Positions 42,663 through 51,586 of a DNA stretch of 64,000 nt are shown piece by piece (positions within the stretch are counted from its first letter, which is position 1; the number at the start of each line of letters is the position of its first letter). Under the pieces are notes generated by a model. It was given only the letters and a program-made list of their open reading frames with translations, searched no databases and was not told the origin of the DNA. The translations under genes and the position numbers were made by a program. This stretch comes from Streptomyces koelreuteriae (GTDB taxonomy: Bacteria > Actinomycetota > Actinomycetes > Streptomycetales > Streptomycetaceae), in contig NZ_CP075896.1 of assembly GCF_018604545.1 (NCBI RefSeq), forward strand, positions 2,914,001 to 2,978,000, written 5' to 3'.

Positions 42663-43976
42663 TCAGCCGGCCGCCACCGCGCCTGCGGCGTCCGCAGGGC
42701 CCGGGCCCGGCCTGCTTGCCGGGCCCACCGTGCCCGTGGGGCCGGACACGGTCGCCCTGGCTGTCGGGCCCGGGATACTGCCCGCGCCGGCCGAGCCGGT
42801 CATGGTCGCCGAACTCGTCGGGCCCGTGACACTGCCCGGGCCGGTCATCGTCGCCGGGCCCGGGATGCTTCCCGGGCTCGGCGGGCTCGGCGGGTTCTCC
42901 GAAGCCTCCTGGCCTCCGGAACCGCCCGGGGACAGCCGGTGTACGTCCCGTGCTGTTCCCGTCACGCCCGAGAGGAAGCCCTGGGCTCGGGGGGAGGCCG
43001 TTTCGGTCAGCCAGGTGGGGTCGATGTCGCAGACCGCTACGCGGACCTCGGTGCCGGAGAGGGCCAGGGGGAGGGTGTGGACGACGGTGGAGGGAAAGCT
43101 GAGGATCGTGCGGCCGATGGGGCCGCGGCGGGCGATCAGTTCCAGGGGGAGTTCGGGGCGGACGATCTCCAGGCCCGTCTCGAGCGCGAGGCGACGGAGC
43201 TTGGTCGGGCTCTCGCGGCGGTGGGCGAAGTAGCGGGTGGCGCCGTGGGCGGCGGCCAGGGCGCGGACGGCTTCCAGGTAGCGGTCGTCGTCGACGACGC
43301 CCGTCTCGACCAGGGACGTGCCCACCATGTCGGCGCCCTTGGTGATGCGCGGCGGGCCGAAGCGGGCCCGGGTCCAGGCGAAGTCGTTGGCGCTGATCGT
43401 GACGCCCTCGGGGGTCTCCTCCATCGGCATGGAGGAGAAGATCTCCACCCGGCGACTGCCCCCGGGGGTGAGGCGGCGGCGGGCCGAGGAGGACACCGGC
43501 GCGAAGATCAGGTCGCGGGGGCCGGGGCGGCCGCCCTTGCGGTGCCAGCGCACCAGTCGCTCGCCCCGGGCGAGCTGGCCCACGAACTCCATCGTCGCCG
43601 TACCGTCGTCGACGACGACCAGGTCACGGGCGCGGGTGATGGTCAGCAGGAGCTGAACGTAGCGGGAGAAGGGGTCCCCCAGGACGATCCGGCGGGCCTT
43701 GCGGAGTATGCCCGTCAGGCCGCCGATGGTCTGGAAGGGCGCCAGCGGGCCGCCGCGCGCCTCCTCCCAGCGGACCTCGTGCCCCTCGTCACGGGCCAGG
43801 TCGGACATCCGCCGCAACTGGCCGCGTGTCATCGGGTCGACGGGTGACAGCACCACGAGGGTGAGCCCCACGCCGGGCGCATGCGCGTGCGCCCACTCCA
43901 GCACGTTCAGCAGCTGTACCGGACTCTCGACGAACGCGAGAGTGTGGGGGCCGGCGTTCCCGGCGCGGGGGCTCAT
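42663..43976 (-). CDS. Polysialyltransferase-like glycosyltransferase with Gly/Pro-rich tail
   Basis: A 437-residue protein. Residues 1-345 resemble the bacterial sialyl/polysialyltransferase-like family: HTLAFVESPVQLLNVLEWAH near the start, DLVVVDDGTATMEF, and FAHRRESPTKLRRLALETGLEIVRPE (landmarks), with a late ILSFPSTVVHTLPLAL segment typical of this fold. The last 85 residues are low-complexity Gly/Pro/Ser/Thr (SIPGP, TGPGSVTGPT) and end against the tandem repeats. It is the last gene of a leftward operon with NeuB- and NeuA-type genes. A cytosolic enzyme polymerising or transferring a nonulosonate such as Kdn is inferred. Confidence 0.8.
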   Translation of the reverse strand: MSPRAGNAGPHTLAFVESPVQLLNVLEWAHAHAPGVGLTLVVLSPVDPMTRGQLRRMSDLARDEGHEVRWEEARGGPLAPFQTIGGLTGILRKARRIVLGDPFSRYVQLLLTITRARDLVVVDDGTATMEFVGQLARGERLVRWHRKGGRPGPRDLIFAPVSSSARRRLTPGGSRRVEIFSSMPMEETPEGVTISANDFAWTRARFGPPRITKGADMVGTSLVETGVVDDDRYLEAVRALAAAHGATRYFAHRRESPTKLRRLALETGLEIVRPELPLELIARRGPIGRTILSFPSTVVHTLPLALSGTEVRVAVCDIDPTWLTETASPRAQGFLSGVTGTARDVHRLSPGGSGGQEASENPPSPPSPGSIPGPATMTGPGSVTGPTSSATMTGSAGAGSIPGPTARATVSGPTGTVGPASRPGPGPADAAGAVAAG

Positions 43977-44023
43977 CGACGTACGACCGTCCCGTCGTAA
44001 GGGGGGTGTGGGGAGTTGTGCGC

Positions 44024-44962
44024 TCAGACGCCGACCGGCTCGCCCGCCGCGTCGGCGATCTCCGCCTCGGCGACCACACCGGCGACGCGGCGCAGCTTCT
44101 TCATCGGGGCCAGCTCGGAGTCGTAGACCTTCTTCACGCCGTCACCGAGGGAGGCCTCGATGGTGCGGATGTCGCGGACGAGGCGCGTGAGGCCCTGCGG
44201 CTCCACGGACGCGGCCTGGTCCGAGCCCCACATGGCGCGGTCGAGGGTGATGTGACGCTCGACGAAGGTGGCGCCCAGGGCGACCGCGGCGAGGGTGGTC
44301 TGCAGACCGGTCTCGTGGCCGGAGTAGCCGATCGGGACGTTCGGGTACTCCTGCTGCAGGGTGTTGATGACGCGGAGGTTGAGCTCCTCGGCCTGCGCCG
44401 GGTAGGTCGAGGTGGCGTGGCACATGAGGATGTTCTCGCTGCCCAGGACCTCGACCGCGTGGCGGATCTGCTTCGGGGTGGACATGCCCGTGGAGAGGAT
44501 GACCGTACGGCCGGTGGCGCGCAGGGCGCGCAGCAGCTCGTCGTCGGTGAGGGAGGCCGAGGCGACCTTGTGGGCGGGGACGTCGAACTTCTCCAGGAAG
44601 GCGACGGCCTCGGTGTCCCACGGGGAGGCGAACCAGTCGATGCCGCGCTTCTTGCAGTAGGCGTCGATCTGGCCGTACTCGTCCTCGCCGAACTCGACGC
44701 GGTGGCGGTAGTCGATGTAGGTCATCCGGCCCCAGGGGGTGTCGCGCTCGATGTCCCACTGGTCGCGCGGGGTGCAGATCTCCGGCGTGCGCTTCTGGAA
44801 CTTGACCGCGTCGCAGCCGGCCTCGGCGGCGGCGTCGATCAGCTTGAACGCGTTCTCGATGTCGCCGTTGTGGTTGATGCCGATCTCGCCGGTGACGTAG
44901 ACGGGGCGGCCCGGGCCGGCCTCGCGAGTACCGAACTTGCGGATGCGGGAGTTGTTGCTCAT
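44024..44962 (-). CDS. neuB: N-acetylneuraminate/Kdn synthase-like enzyme (NeuB family)
   Basis: A 312-residue NeuB-type nonulosonate synthase that condenses phosphoenolpyruvate with a hexose (ManNAc or mannose/Man-6-P). Motifs: GEIGINHNGD, CDAVKFQKRTP, FASPWDTEAVAFLE, LSTGMSTPKQI and IGYSGHETG. Usual NeuB proteins are about 345 residues with a C-terminal antifreeze-like SAF domain; this one ends after the TIM barrel, so the SAF domain is missing. The start ATG 44962 lies 14 bp after the stop of the cytidylyltransferase gene. The sugar product cannot be decided from sequence; Kdn is favoured by memory of S. coelicolor teichulosonic acid. Confidence 0.88.
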   Translation of the reverse strand: MSNNSRIRKFGTREAGPGRPVYVTGEIGINHNGDIENAFKLIDAAAEAGCDAVKFQKRTPEICTPRDQWDIERDTPWGRMTYIDYRHRVEFGEDEYGQIDAYCKKRGIDWFASPWDTEAVAFLEKFDVPAHKVASASLTDDELLRALRATGRTVILSTGMSTPKQIRHAVEVLGSENILMCHATSTYPAQAEELNLRVINTLQQEYPNVPIGYSGHETGLQTTLAAVALGATFVERHITLDRAMWGSDQAASVEPQGLTRLVRDIRTIEASLGDGVKKVYDSELAPMKKLRRVAGVVAEAEIADAAGEPVGV

Positions 44963-44975
44963 GGCGCAGATGTCC

Positions 44976-46241
44976 TTACTTGGTGAGGGAATCGAGAGAG
45001 GGGCCGAGGATCCAGCTGGCGATCTCTCGGATCGCGCCGTCGCCACCGGGGACGGTGGTGACCGCGCGTGCGGCGCCGCGCACGACGTCGTGGGCGCTCG
45101 CGACCGCCACGGGCCAGCCCGCGAGGGCGAAGCACGGGAGGTCATTGACGTCGTTGCCGACGTAGAGCACGCGCTCCGGCGCGATGCCCTGCTCCTCGCA
45201 CCACTGCTTCAGTGCGAGGTCCTTGCGGTCGATGCCGTGCAGCACCGGGAGCTTGAGCTTCCGGGCCCGGGCGGCGACCACAGGGTTCTGTTCCGTGGAC
45301 AGGATCAGCATCTTCAGGCCGCTCCTGCGGAGGGCCGCGATGCCGAGTCCGTCTCCGCGGTGCACGGAGACGAACTCCCGTCCGTCGGAGTCGACGAGCA
45401 CCCGGTCGTCGGTCTGGGTGCCGTCGAAGTCGAGGACGACCGCGTCGATGTCGTCGGCGGTCGGGAGCGCGCCGGGCCGGTCCGCGTCGAAGAGCGGGGC
45501 GAGGGCCCGGGCGCGGGCGAGGTCGTGCGGGTCGTCGATCTCCAGCACGCGCGCGGGGTCGGTGCGCACCAGTTCGGTGCGGCCGAAGAAGCGGTGCTGG
45601 TGCTTGCGGAAGCCGACCGCCTCCATGCCGTAGGCGGCGCCGGTCTCCAGCAGGTCCTGGGGGCGGTCCTGGCGGCGCGGGCGGAAGGACTTGTCGTGGT
45701 TGACGCCGTAGCCGCCGCCGGTGGCCGCGTCGGCCTCCGTGACGGTGCCGGCCGCCACCTCGTCGTCCGCGTCGCGCCATACGAAGCCGTGGAACGGTGC
45801 CACGGTGAGGGCCGTGTCGGCGCCGTTCTCGACGATGGCCTCGGCGACGCCGTCGACGTCCTCGCGGGTGATGAACGGGCTGGTGCACTGCACCAGCAGC
45901 ACCACGTCCACGACCGCGCCGTGCAGGGCCTCGTGGGCGTCCACGGCGTGCAGGACGGCGGCCTCGGAGGTGGCGGTGTCGCCGGCGATGGCGGCGGGCC
46001 GCAGCACGACCTCGGCACCCGCCTCGCGGGCGGCGGCCGCGATGGCCTGGTCGTCGGTGGAGACCACGACGTCCGTCACCAGCCGGGCGGCGCGGCACTC
46101 GCGCACCGCACGCGCCACCAGCGGGACGCCGCCGACGGGCAGGAGGTTCTTCGCGGGCACGCCCTTGGAGCCGCCGCGCGCGGGGATCACCGCGAGCACG
46201 CGGCGCACCGAGGCGCCTTGGCCCGCTTCCGGTTGTGACAT
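44976..46241 (-). CDS. neuA: CMP-nonulosonate synthetase fused to HAD phosphatase
   Basis: A 421-residue fusion. Residues about 14-245 form the cytidylyltransferase: VIPARGGSKGVPAKNLLPVGG, VVVSTDDQAIAAAA and LVQCTSPFITREDVDG. Residues about 260-415 form a KdsC-like HAD phosphatase: motif I VVLDFDGTQTDD, motif II LSTEQN, Lys in IDRKDLALKQW and motif IV YVGNDVNDLPC. One polypeptide may thus dephosphorylate the 9-phosphate sugar and activate it with CTP. The same domain order occurs in animal CMAS proteins. AAGGAG precedes ATG 46241. It is in an operon with neuB. Confidence 0.9.
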   Translation of the reverse strand: MSQPEAGQGASVRRVLAVIPARGGSKGVPAKNLLPVGGVPLVARAVRECRAARLVTDVVVSTDDQAIAAAAREAGAEVVLRPAAIAGDTATSEAAVLHAVDAHEALHGAVVDVVLLVQCTSPFITREDVDGVAEAIVENGADTALTVAPFHGFVWRDADDEVAAGTVTEADAATGGGYGVNHDKSFRPRRQDRPQDLLETGAAYGMEAVGFRKHQHRFFGRTELVRTDPARVLEIDDPHDLARARALAPLFDADRPGALPTADDIDAVVLDFDGTQTDDRVLVDSDGREFVSVHRGDGLGIAALRRSGLKMLILSTEQNPVVAARARKLKLPVLHGIDRKDLALKQWCEEQGIAPERVLYVGNDVNDLPCFALAGWPVAVASAHDVVRGAARAVTTVPGGDGAIREIASWILGPSLDSLTK

Positions 46242-46276
46242 GGGGACTACTCCTTGGGCAGGGGACTCGGGGCGGC

Positions 46277-47623
46277 TCACAGCTCGCCCATCCGCCGGAT
46301 GACGGGCGCCACGCGCTGCACGCCGTGCCGGTAGGCGCCGCGCGCCGCCCGGCGCACGATCTGCCGGACCGCTCCGGGGTCCTTGTCGGCGGCGGGCGCG
46401 CCGGGCAGCGGGGTGCCGTCCGGGCCGAGGTGGTGGCGGGCGAGGATCCCGGGCAGATAGCCGGGCGCGGTGACGGGTGTGTAGTACGGGGCCAGCGGGG
46501 GCAGGCCGCCGGGCCGGCCGAGGAGCTTGGCGATGCGTTCGCGGGCCGCGTCGAAGGCGGACTCGTACGAGCCGTCCGCTGCGACGCCCTGCCGGGCGAC
46601 CCACTCCTCGTCGGGCGTGGGCCGGTGCCCGGCGTCCAGCTGGTCCCAGGAGGCGAGGCAGCCGGAGCCCACGAAGTGGTGGTTGCCGAGCGACTCGCGG
46701 ATGCCGAGGTCGGTCAGGACGACGGTCGGGACGCGGCGGTGCAGCGACTCCAGGGCGGCCGTGGAGCTGACCGTGACCAGCAGGTCGGTGCGGTCGAGGA
46801 CCTCGCCCATGTTTCCGTAGACGAGGCGGAAGTTGTCCGGCGGATCGAGGCGCTGCACCAGCTTCTGGTACGGCAGTTCCTCGATGTGGGTGGTGTGCTC
46901 GCCCGGCTTGGAGCGCAGCTTCAGCAGCACCTCGCGCTCGGGGTGCCGGCGGGCGTGCTGCACCAGGCGGCTCAGCAGGTACGTACGGTCCTTGCGGCTG
47001 TCCGGGACGGAGGGCTGGGCGGCGAAGACGACCGTGTAGGGCTCGTGCTCACCTTCGTAGGCCGCACCGCCGAGGAAGGGCAGGGCCACCTCGGTCACGG
47101 CCGAGGCGTCGGCGCCGACCCCTTCGTAGACGGCCCGGAAGCGGTCCGCGTCCTGTCGGGAGTTGGCGAGGACGAGGTCCGCGCCGTGCCGCAGCAGCAG
47201 GCCGTCGGCGAGCTTCTCGTAGACGACACCGACGTAGCCGGTGACGACGACGGGCCGCTCGGTGCGGTCCTGCCAGACGCGCGCCAGGCCGTGCAGCATC
47301 GCCTGTACCCCGCCGCCGACGAGGGCCAGGACCAGGAGGTCGTACGACTCCTCCTCCATGGCGCGCAGGAACTCGACGGCGGTGACCTCCCGCAGCGAGT
47401 CGGCGCGCACGCCCACTTCCTCCAGCTGGCGCGGGGTGGGCGTCGCCCGGCCGCGCAGCAGGTAGCCGTCGAGGACCGGGCGGACTTGCGCGCCCTCGCG
47501 CGGTCCGGCTTCCATGGACGGGCCCGGGGCGATGCGGTCCGCGGTCAGCGCACCCCATTTCCATCGGGTGTCTGAGTCCGCGAGGACGGCGATTCGCGGG
47601 CGCTTCGGTGTACTTGCTGGCAC
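46277..47623 (-). CDS. Putative glycosyltransferase (DUF6716-like)
   Basis: A 448-residue protein with a GT-B-like layout and no signal peptide. Landmarks: RIAVLADSDTRWKWGALTAD, LVLALVGGGVQAMLHGLARVW, VVFAAQPSVPDSRKDRTYLLSRL, LLKLRSKPGEHTTHIEELPY and LLVTVSSTAALESLHRRVPTVVL, the last resembling nucleotide-sugar-binding sites of capsule transferases. Its start GTG (47623) is 7 nt after TAGCGT, so it is likely leaderless and heads the leftward neuA-neuB operon, ending 36 bp before neuA. A role in assembling the nonulosonate polymer is inferred from context. Confidence 0.78.
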   Translation of the reverse strand: MPASTPKRPRIAVLADSDTRWKWGALTADRIAPGPSMEAGPREGAQVRPVLDGYLLRGRATPTPRQLEEVGVRADSLREVTAVEFLRAMEEESYDLLVLALVGGGVQAMLHGLARVWQDRTERPVVVTGYVGVVYEKLADGLLLRHGADLVLANSRQDADRFRAVYEGVGADASAVTEVALPFLGGAAYEGEHEPYTVVFAAQPSVPDSRKDRTYLLSRLVQHARRHPEREVLLKLRSKPGEHTTHIEELPYQKLVQRLDPPDNFRLVYGNMGEVLDRTDLLVTVSSTAALESLHRRVPTVVLTDLGIRESLGNHHFVGSGCLASWDQLDAGHRPTPDEEWVARQGVAADGSYESAFDAARERIAKLLGRPGGLPPLAPYYTPVTAPGYLPGILARHHLGPDGTPLPGAPAADKDPGAVRQIVRRAARGAYRHGVQRVAPVIRRMGEL

Positions 47624-47821
47624 GTCGATGACGCTAGGAAGCGAATCCGAGGTACGGCGGAACCGCGACTCAACGAAAAGTTAACAACACCCCACCGAGA
47701 GCCGAACTGGCCCGCTGGAAGGCCGGAAGTACACGTGGTGCACCGTTCTGACACATTGAGTTCACCCGGTGTACGTTCACCGGAAAGTTGCGCTGCCGGG
47801 CGGGCTCCTAACGTTTTGCAG
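47624..47821. other. Divergent promoter region of the nonulosonate locus
   Basis: About 200 bp. Left end: TAGCGT on the minus strand, 7 nt before the leftward GTG. Right end: TAACGT (47809-47814), 7 nt before the rightward GTG at 47822. The middle is relatively AT-rich (GAAAAGTTAACAACACC around 47676-47692). It probably drives both halves of the locus as leaderless messages. Confidence 0.5.
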
Positions 47822-48808
47822 GTGCCTAAGCTTTCCGTGATCGTGCCGTTCTACAACGTGCAGCAATATGCCCCGGACACCCTCAGAAGCCTTCGGTTGA
47901 ACGCCGACCGTGATTTCGAGTTCATCCTGGTGGACGACCATTCGAAGGATGAAACCCCGGCCATTCTCGAGCGAGCGGCCGAGGAACTGTCGGACGTCGC
48001 CCAGGTGCGCTACATCCGCCATGAGGAGAACGGCGGGCTCGCCACCGCCCGGAACACCGGCCTGGACGCTGCCCAGGGCGAGTACCTGACGTTCCTGGAC
48101 GGCGACGACTGGCTGGCCCCCGGCTACTTCACCGAACTGGTGTCCGCCATGGATGAGTTGGGATGCGACTTCGTGCGCACCGACCATGTGCAGGCCACCG
48201 CGCGCGCCCGTTCCGTCAGCCGGGTGCCCGTCGGCCGCCGCTGGGAGGTGTTCAGCCCGCGCGACGCCATCCTGCCCGCCCACCGCTCGACGTCGGTGGA
48301 CTACGCCTACGCCTGGGCCGGCGCCTACCACCGCCGCCTCCTCGACCAGGGCGTGCTCCACTTCACCCATGGTCTGCGCACGGCCGAGGACCGGCCGTGG
48401 ATCTGGAAGCTGCACCGGGAGGCGGAGTCGTTCGCCGTGGTGAGCCTGCTCGGTGTGTTCTACCGGCGCGGGGTGGCCTCGTCGCTGACCCAGATCGGTG
48501 ATGTCCGCCAGCTCGACTTCATCCGGGCCTTCGACCAGGTGATCGAGGAGACCGCCGCGGACCGGGAGGCGGACCGGCTGCTGCCCAAGGCGGTGCGGAC
48601 CTACTGCGCGATCATCGCGCACCACCTCTCCAACGAAGACAGGTTCGAACCGGCCGTGGCGAGGCAGCTGCGGTCGATGAGCGCGGCGGCCATCAAGCGC
48701 ATGCCGCAGGACGCGCTCGGTGACGCACTGGAGGCGATGGACATGGACCGCTCGTCCAGGCTGCGGCGCCTGCGGCGCCGGGCTACCACCACGGAGGCGG
48801 CCGCCTGA
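47822..48808 (+). CDS. Family 2 glycosyltransferase
   Basis: A 328-residue GT2 (GT-A fold) enzyme. The N-terminal strand is KLSVIVPFYNVQQY; nucleotide-binding residues follow in ILVDDHSKDETPAI; GGLATARNTGLDAAQGEYLTFLDGDDW (start and end words) gives the metal-binding DGDD. AEDRPWIWKLH supplies the ED-type catalytic region. It likely adds a sugar to a lipid- or polymer-linked acceptor. GTG 47822 fits the leaderless promoter and the conserved start; a longer frame from 47735 would cross the promoter. It overlaps the next gene by one base (TGATG). Confidence 0.88.
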   Translation: MPKLSVIVPFYNVQQYAPDTLRSLRLNADRDFEFILVDDHSKDETPAILERAAEELSDVAQVRYIRHEENGGLATARNTGLDAAQGEYLTFLDGDDWLAPGYFTELVSAMDELGCDFVRTDHVQATARARSVSRVPVGRRWEVFSPRDAILPAHRSTSVDYAYAWAGAYHRRLLDQGVLHFTHGLRTAEDRPWIWKLHREAESFAVVSLLGVFYRRGVASSLTQIGDVRQLDFIRAFDQVIEETAADREADRLLPKAVRTYCAIIAHHLSNEDRFEPAVARQLRSMSAAAIKRMPQDALGDALEAMDMDRSSRLRRLRRRATTTEAAA

Positions 48809-50139
48809 TGCCCGGGACCACTCAGATCTTCTGCGCCTCGACGCTGTACGGCGTCGCCACCCTGGCCGCCGCGATCGACTCGGACCTCTTCGAGGAGCCG
48901 GACCGCCGGGTGCTGCTGGTGTTCAACAACTCCGCGACCCCGGAGACCACCCCGGCCCTGGACGAGATGCCGGGCTTCGCGCCGCTGCGCGAGCACTTCG
49001 ACGAGGTGCTGTCCTGGAACGAGGCGATCCGCCCCTTCCACCCCGGGGCCTGGACGCCGCGCTCCGACGACATCCCGCTGTTCGAGCGGTATCTGCGGAT
49101 GCTGTGGGGCCTCGGCGACGACCGCGTGAGCCTGGTGCTGGAGTCCATCCAGGTAGCGCCCGCGCTCACGGTGGCCCAGTTGTTCACCGACGCCCCCATC
49201 GACGTCTACGCCGACGGGCTGATGAGCTACGGCCCCACGCGCAACAAGCTGGACCCGCTGGTCGGCACGCGGGTGCGGCGGCTGCTGCACCTCGATCTGG
49301 TGCCGGGGCTCACGCCGATGCTGCTGACCGAGTTCGAGGTGCCGGCGCATCTGGTGCCGTCGCCCGCGTTCCTGAAGGTGCTGGGCGAGGTCACCGAGAC
49401 CGTCCCCGAGCTGCCCGACGTGCCCGGTGACGCGGCACTGCTGCTCGGCCAGTACCTGTCGGCGCTGAACATCCTCTCCCCGGAGGAAGAGGAAGACCTG
49501 CATATGCGGATGATGCGCGGCGCGGTCGCCCAGGGGCACCGCACGGTCGTCTTCAAGCCGCACCCGACCGCGCCGGCCCGTTACAGCCGCGCCCTGGAGA
49601 CCGAGGCCGAGAAGCTCGGCGTGGACCTCACCGTGCTGGACACGCCCGTCCTCGCCGAGGTGCTCTTCGACCGGGCCCGGCCCGCGCTGGTCGTCGGCTG
49701 CTTCTCGACGGCGCTGTTCACGGCCTCGGCGCTCTACGACCTGCCGGTCGCGCGCATCGGCACCGAGCTGCTGCTGGAGCGGCTGACGCCGTACCAGAAC
49801 AGCAACCGGATCCCCACCACGCTCGCGGACGCGCTGCTGCCCGACCTGGACGGTGGCCAGGACGGCGACGTCCTGCCGGCCGAACGGCTGTCCGGTCTGG
49901 TCACCGCCGTCGGGTTCACCATGCAGCCGCAGATCTACCCGGAGCTGCGCCCGCAGGCGGAGCGGTTCCTCGCCCGGTATCTCGGTCCGCGCACCCGGCG
50001 CTACTTCAAGAAGCGCCGTCTCACCTCGCTCGGCCTGCCCGGCGGTATTCCGCAGCGGCTGGCATTCCTGCCGCGCAATTCCACCGCACGCCGGGTGGTC
50101 CGGCGGGCCAGGGCACTGCGCAAGGCGGTACGCCGCTGA
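48808..50139 (+). CDS. Polysialyltransferase family protein
   Basis: A 443-residue member of the alpha-2,8-polysialyltransferase (POLYSIA, GT52/38-like) family. Landmarks: QIFCASTLYGVATLAAAID, VLLVFNNSATPETTPALDE, IDVYADGLMSYGPTRNKL, LLLGQYLSALNILSPEEE, VVFKPHPTAPARYSRALE (the His-Pro nucleotide site) and LVVGCFSTALFTASALYDLPVAR (Ser-Thr site). The C-terminus is very basic (about 395-443), suggesting membrane association. Coupled to the GT2 gene. It probably polymerises CMP-activated nonulosonate into the wall glycopolymer. Confidence 0.88.
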   Translation: MPGTTQIFCASTLYGVATLAAAIDSDLFEEPDRRVLLVFNNSATPETTPALDEMPGFAPLREHFDEVLSWNEAIRPFHPGAWTPRSDDIPLFERYLRMLWGLGDDRVSLVLESIQVAPALTVAQLFTDAPIDVYADGLMSYGPTRNKLDPLVGTRVRRLLHLDLVPGLTPMLLTEFEVPAHLVPSPAFLKVLGEVTETVPELPDVPGDAALLLGQYLSALNILSPEEEEDLHMRMMRGAVAQGHRTVVFKPHPTAPARYSRALETEAEKLGVDLTVLDTPVLAEVLFDRARPALVVGCFSTALFTASALYDLPVARIGTELLLERLTPYQNSNRIPTTLADALLPDLDGGQDGDVLPAERLSGLVTAVGFTMQPQIYPELRPQAERFLARYLGPRTRRYFKKRRLTSLGLPGGIPQRLAFLPRNSTARRVVRRARALRKAVRR

Positions 50140-50162
50140 AAACGTATGCCGAGCACCGCAAA

Positions 50163-50195
50163 GGCGTCGGTCCCCCACAGAGGCGGACCGGCGCC
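50163..50195 (+). terminator. Terminator after the polysialyltransferase gene
   Basis: GGCGTCGGTCC (50163-50173) pairs with GGACCGGCGCC (50185-50195) with one G-U pair, followed shortly by a TTTT run. Confidence 0.72.
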
Positions 50196-50368
50196 TCCGC
50201 GTTTTCGCCACTGGTTTCCGACATCCAGATGAATCCCTGGAAACAGGAAGGCGAAGCCTGTTTCCGTCGAACGTTTAAGCGTCAATTCCCGCCCTAGGGT
50301 GACAGGCGGCGCCCTGCCCGCCCACAGGCGGCTCAGGTGAAGGACATACGAGCTACAGAGGTTCCAGC

Positions 50369-51523
50369 GTGACCGATACGGTCGTCAGCACCCACAAGCC
50401 CCGGCCCGAAGTCAGCGTGCTGGTCGAACCACCGGGAGCCACGACCGCCCCGCGGCGCAAGAAGGGCCCCGGCGGCCGGCTGCGCGCCCTGGACGGCCTG
50501 CGACTGGTGGCCGCGCTGATGGTGGCGGCGTACCACTACGGCGGCCGCGACGGTGAGGTCGGCGAGGCCTGGGGCAGCTCGCCCAAGGTCCAGTTCCCCA
50601 CGCTGCACGAGTTCTTCGCCTACGGCTGCCTCGGCGTCCAGGTGTTCTTCGTGATCAGCGGGTTCGTGATCTGCATGAGCGGCTGGGGCCGTCCCCTGAA
50701 GTCGTTCTTCGCCTCCCGCGCTTCCCGGTTGCTGCCCGCCTACTGGGTGGCGGTCGCGATAGTGACCCTGGTCTTCGCCCTGCCGGTGGTGGCCTACAAG
50801 GCGGTGTCGCCGAGTGACGCGCTGGTCAATATGACCATGCTGCAGATGCCGCTGGGCGTGGACCGGGTGCTCGGGGTGTGCTGGACGCTGTGGGCGGAGG
50901 TCCGCTTCTACGCCCTGTTCGCGCTGTGCGTGGTGCTCCCGGGGGCGAGCCGCCGCCGGGTGATCATGTTCTGCGCGGGCTGGATGCTGGCGGCGGTGAT
51001 CGCGGACAACGCGAACATGCCGCTGCTCGACATCGTCCTGATGCCGGAGTACGCCCCGTACTTCATCGGCGGTGTCGGCCTCTACCTCGTCCACCTCGAC
51101 CGGCGGGACGCCTACGCGTGGGGCATCGTCGCCGTCAGCTGGCTGATCGGGCAGCACTACGCGGTGCAGAGCCTGTGGCACGCGGCCGGTGAGGACGGTT
51201 TCTCCTACCGCTCCTCGACCGGCATCGTCCTCGTCGTGACCTTCGGCTTCCTGGCGGTCGCCGCGATCGCCCTGGGCTGGCTGCGCTGGGCCAACTGGGG
51301 CTGGCTGACGGTGGCGGGGGCGCTGACGTATCCGTTCTACCTCGTCCACGAACACCTCGGCTGGGTGGTGATCCACGCGCTGCACAGCGGCCTGGGCCTG
51401 CCATCCGGGGCGACATTCGCGCTGACCGCGGCCTCAATGCTGCTGCTGGCGTGGCTGCTGAACCAGTATGTGGAGAAGCCCCTGACGCCACGGTTGCGGG
51501 CAGTACTGGCGAAGGATCGCTGA
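50369..51523 (+). CDS. Acyltransferase 3 family membrane protein
   Basis: A 384-residue OafA/YrhL-like acyltransferase with about 10 transmembrane helices and a 35-residue basic cytosolic N-terminal tail. RLRALDGLRLVAALMVAAYHYGG (ends quoted) contains the family Arg-x-x-x-Asp-Gly opening and the catalytic His; GVQVFFVISGFVICM and FFASRASRLLPAYW are the conserved second and third regions. Such enzymes O-acylate cell-surface polysaccharides. Adjacent to the nonulosonate locus, a role in decorating the polymer is inferred. GTG 50369. Confidence 0.87.
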   Translation: MTDTVVSTHKPRPEVSVLVEPPGATTAPRRKKGPGGRLRALDGLRLVAALMVAAYHYGGRDGEVGEAWGSSPKVQFPTLHEFFAYGCLGVQVFFVISGFVICMSGWGRPLKSFFASRASRLLPAYWVAVAIVTLVFALPVVAYKAVSPSDALVNMTMLQMPLGVDRVLGVCWTLWAEVRFYALFALCVVLPGASRRRVIMFCAGWMLAAVIADNANMPLLDIVLMPEYAPYFIGGVGLYLVHLDRRDAYAWGIVAVSWLIGQHYAVQSLWHAAGEDGFSYRSSTGIVLVVTFGFLAVAAIALGWLRWANWGWLTVAGALTYPFYLVHEHLGWVVIHALHSGLGLPSGATFALTAASMLLLAWLLNQYVEKPLTPRLRAVLAKDR

Positions 51524-51586
51524 GCTGTTCACGGGACGTTCAACCGACCGTCGGTTCGGGCAACGCTCAGAGAGAAGGCTCGTCTC

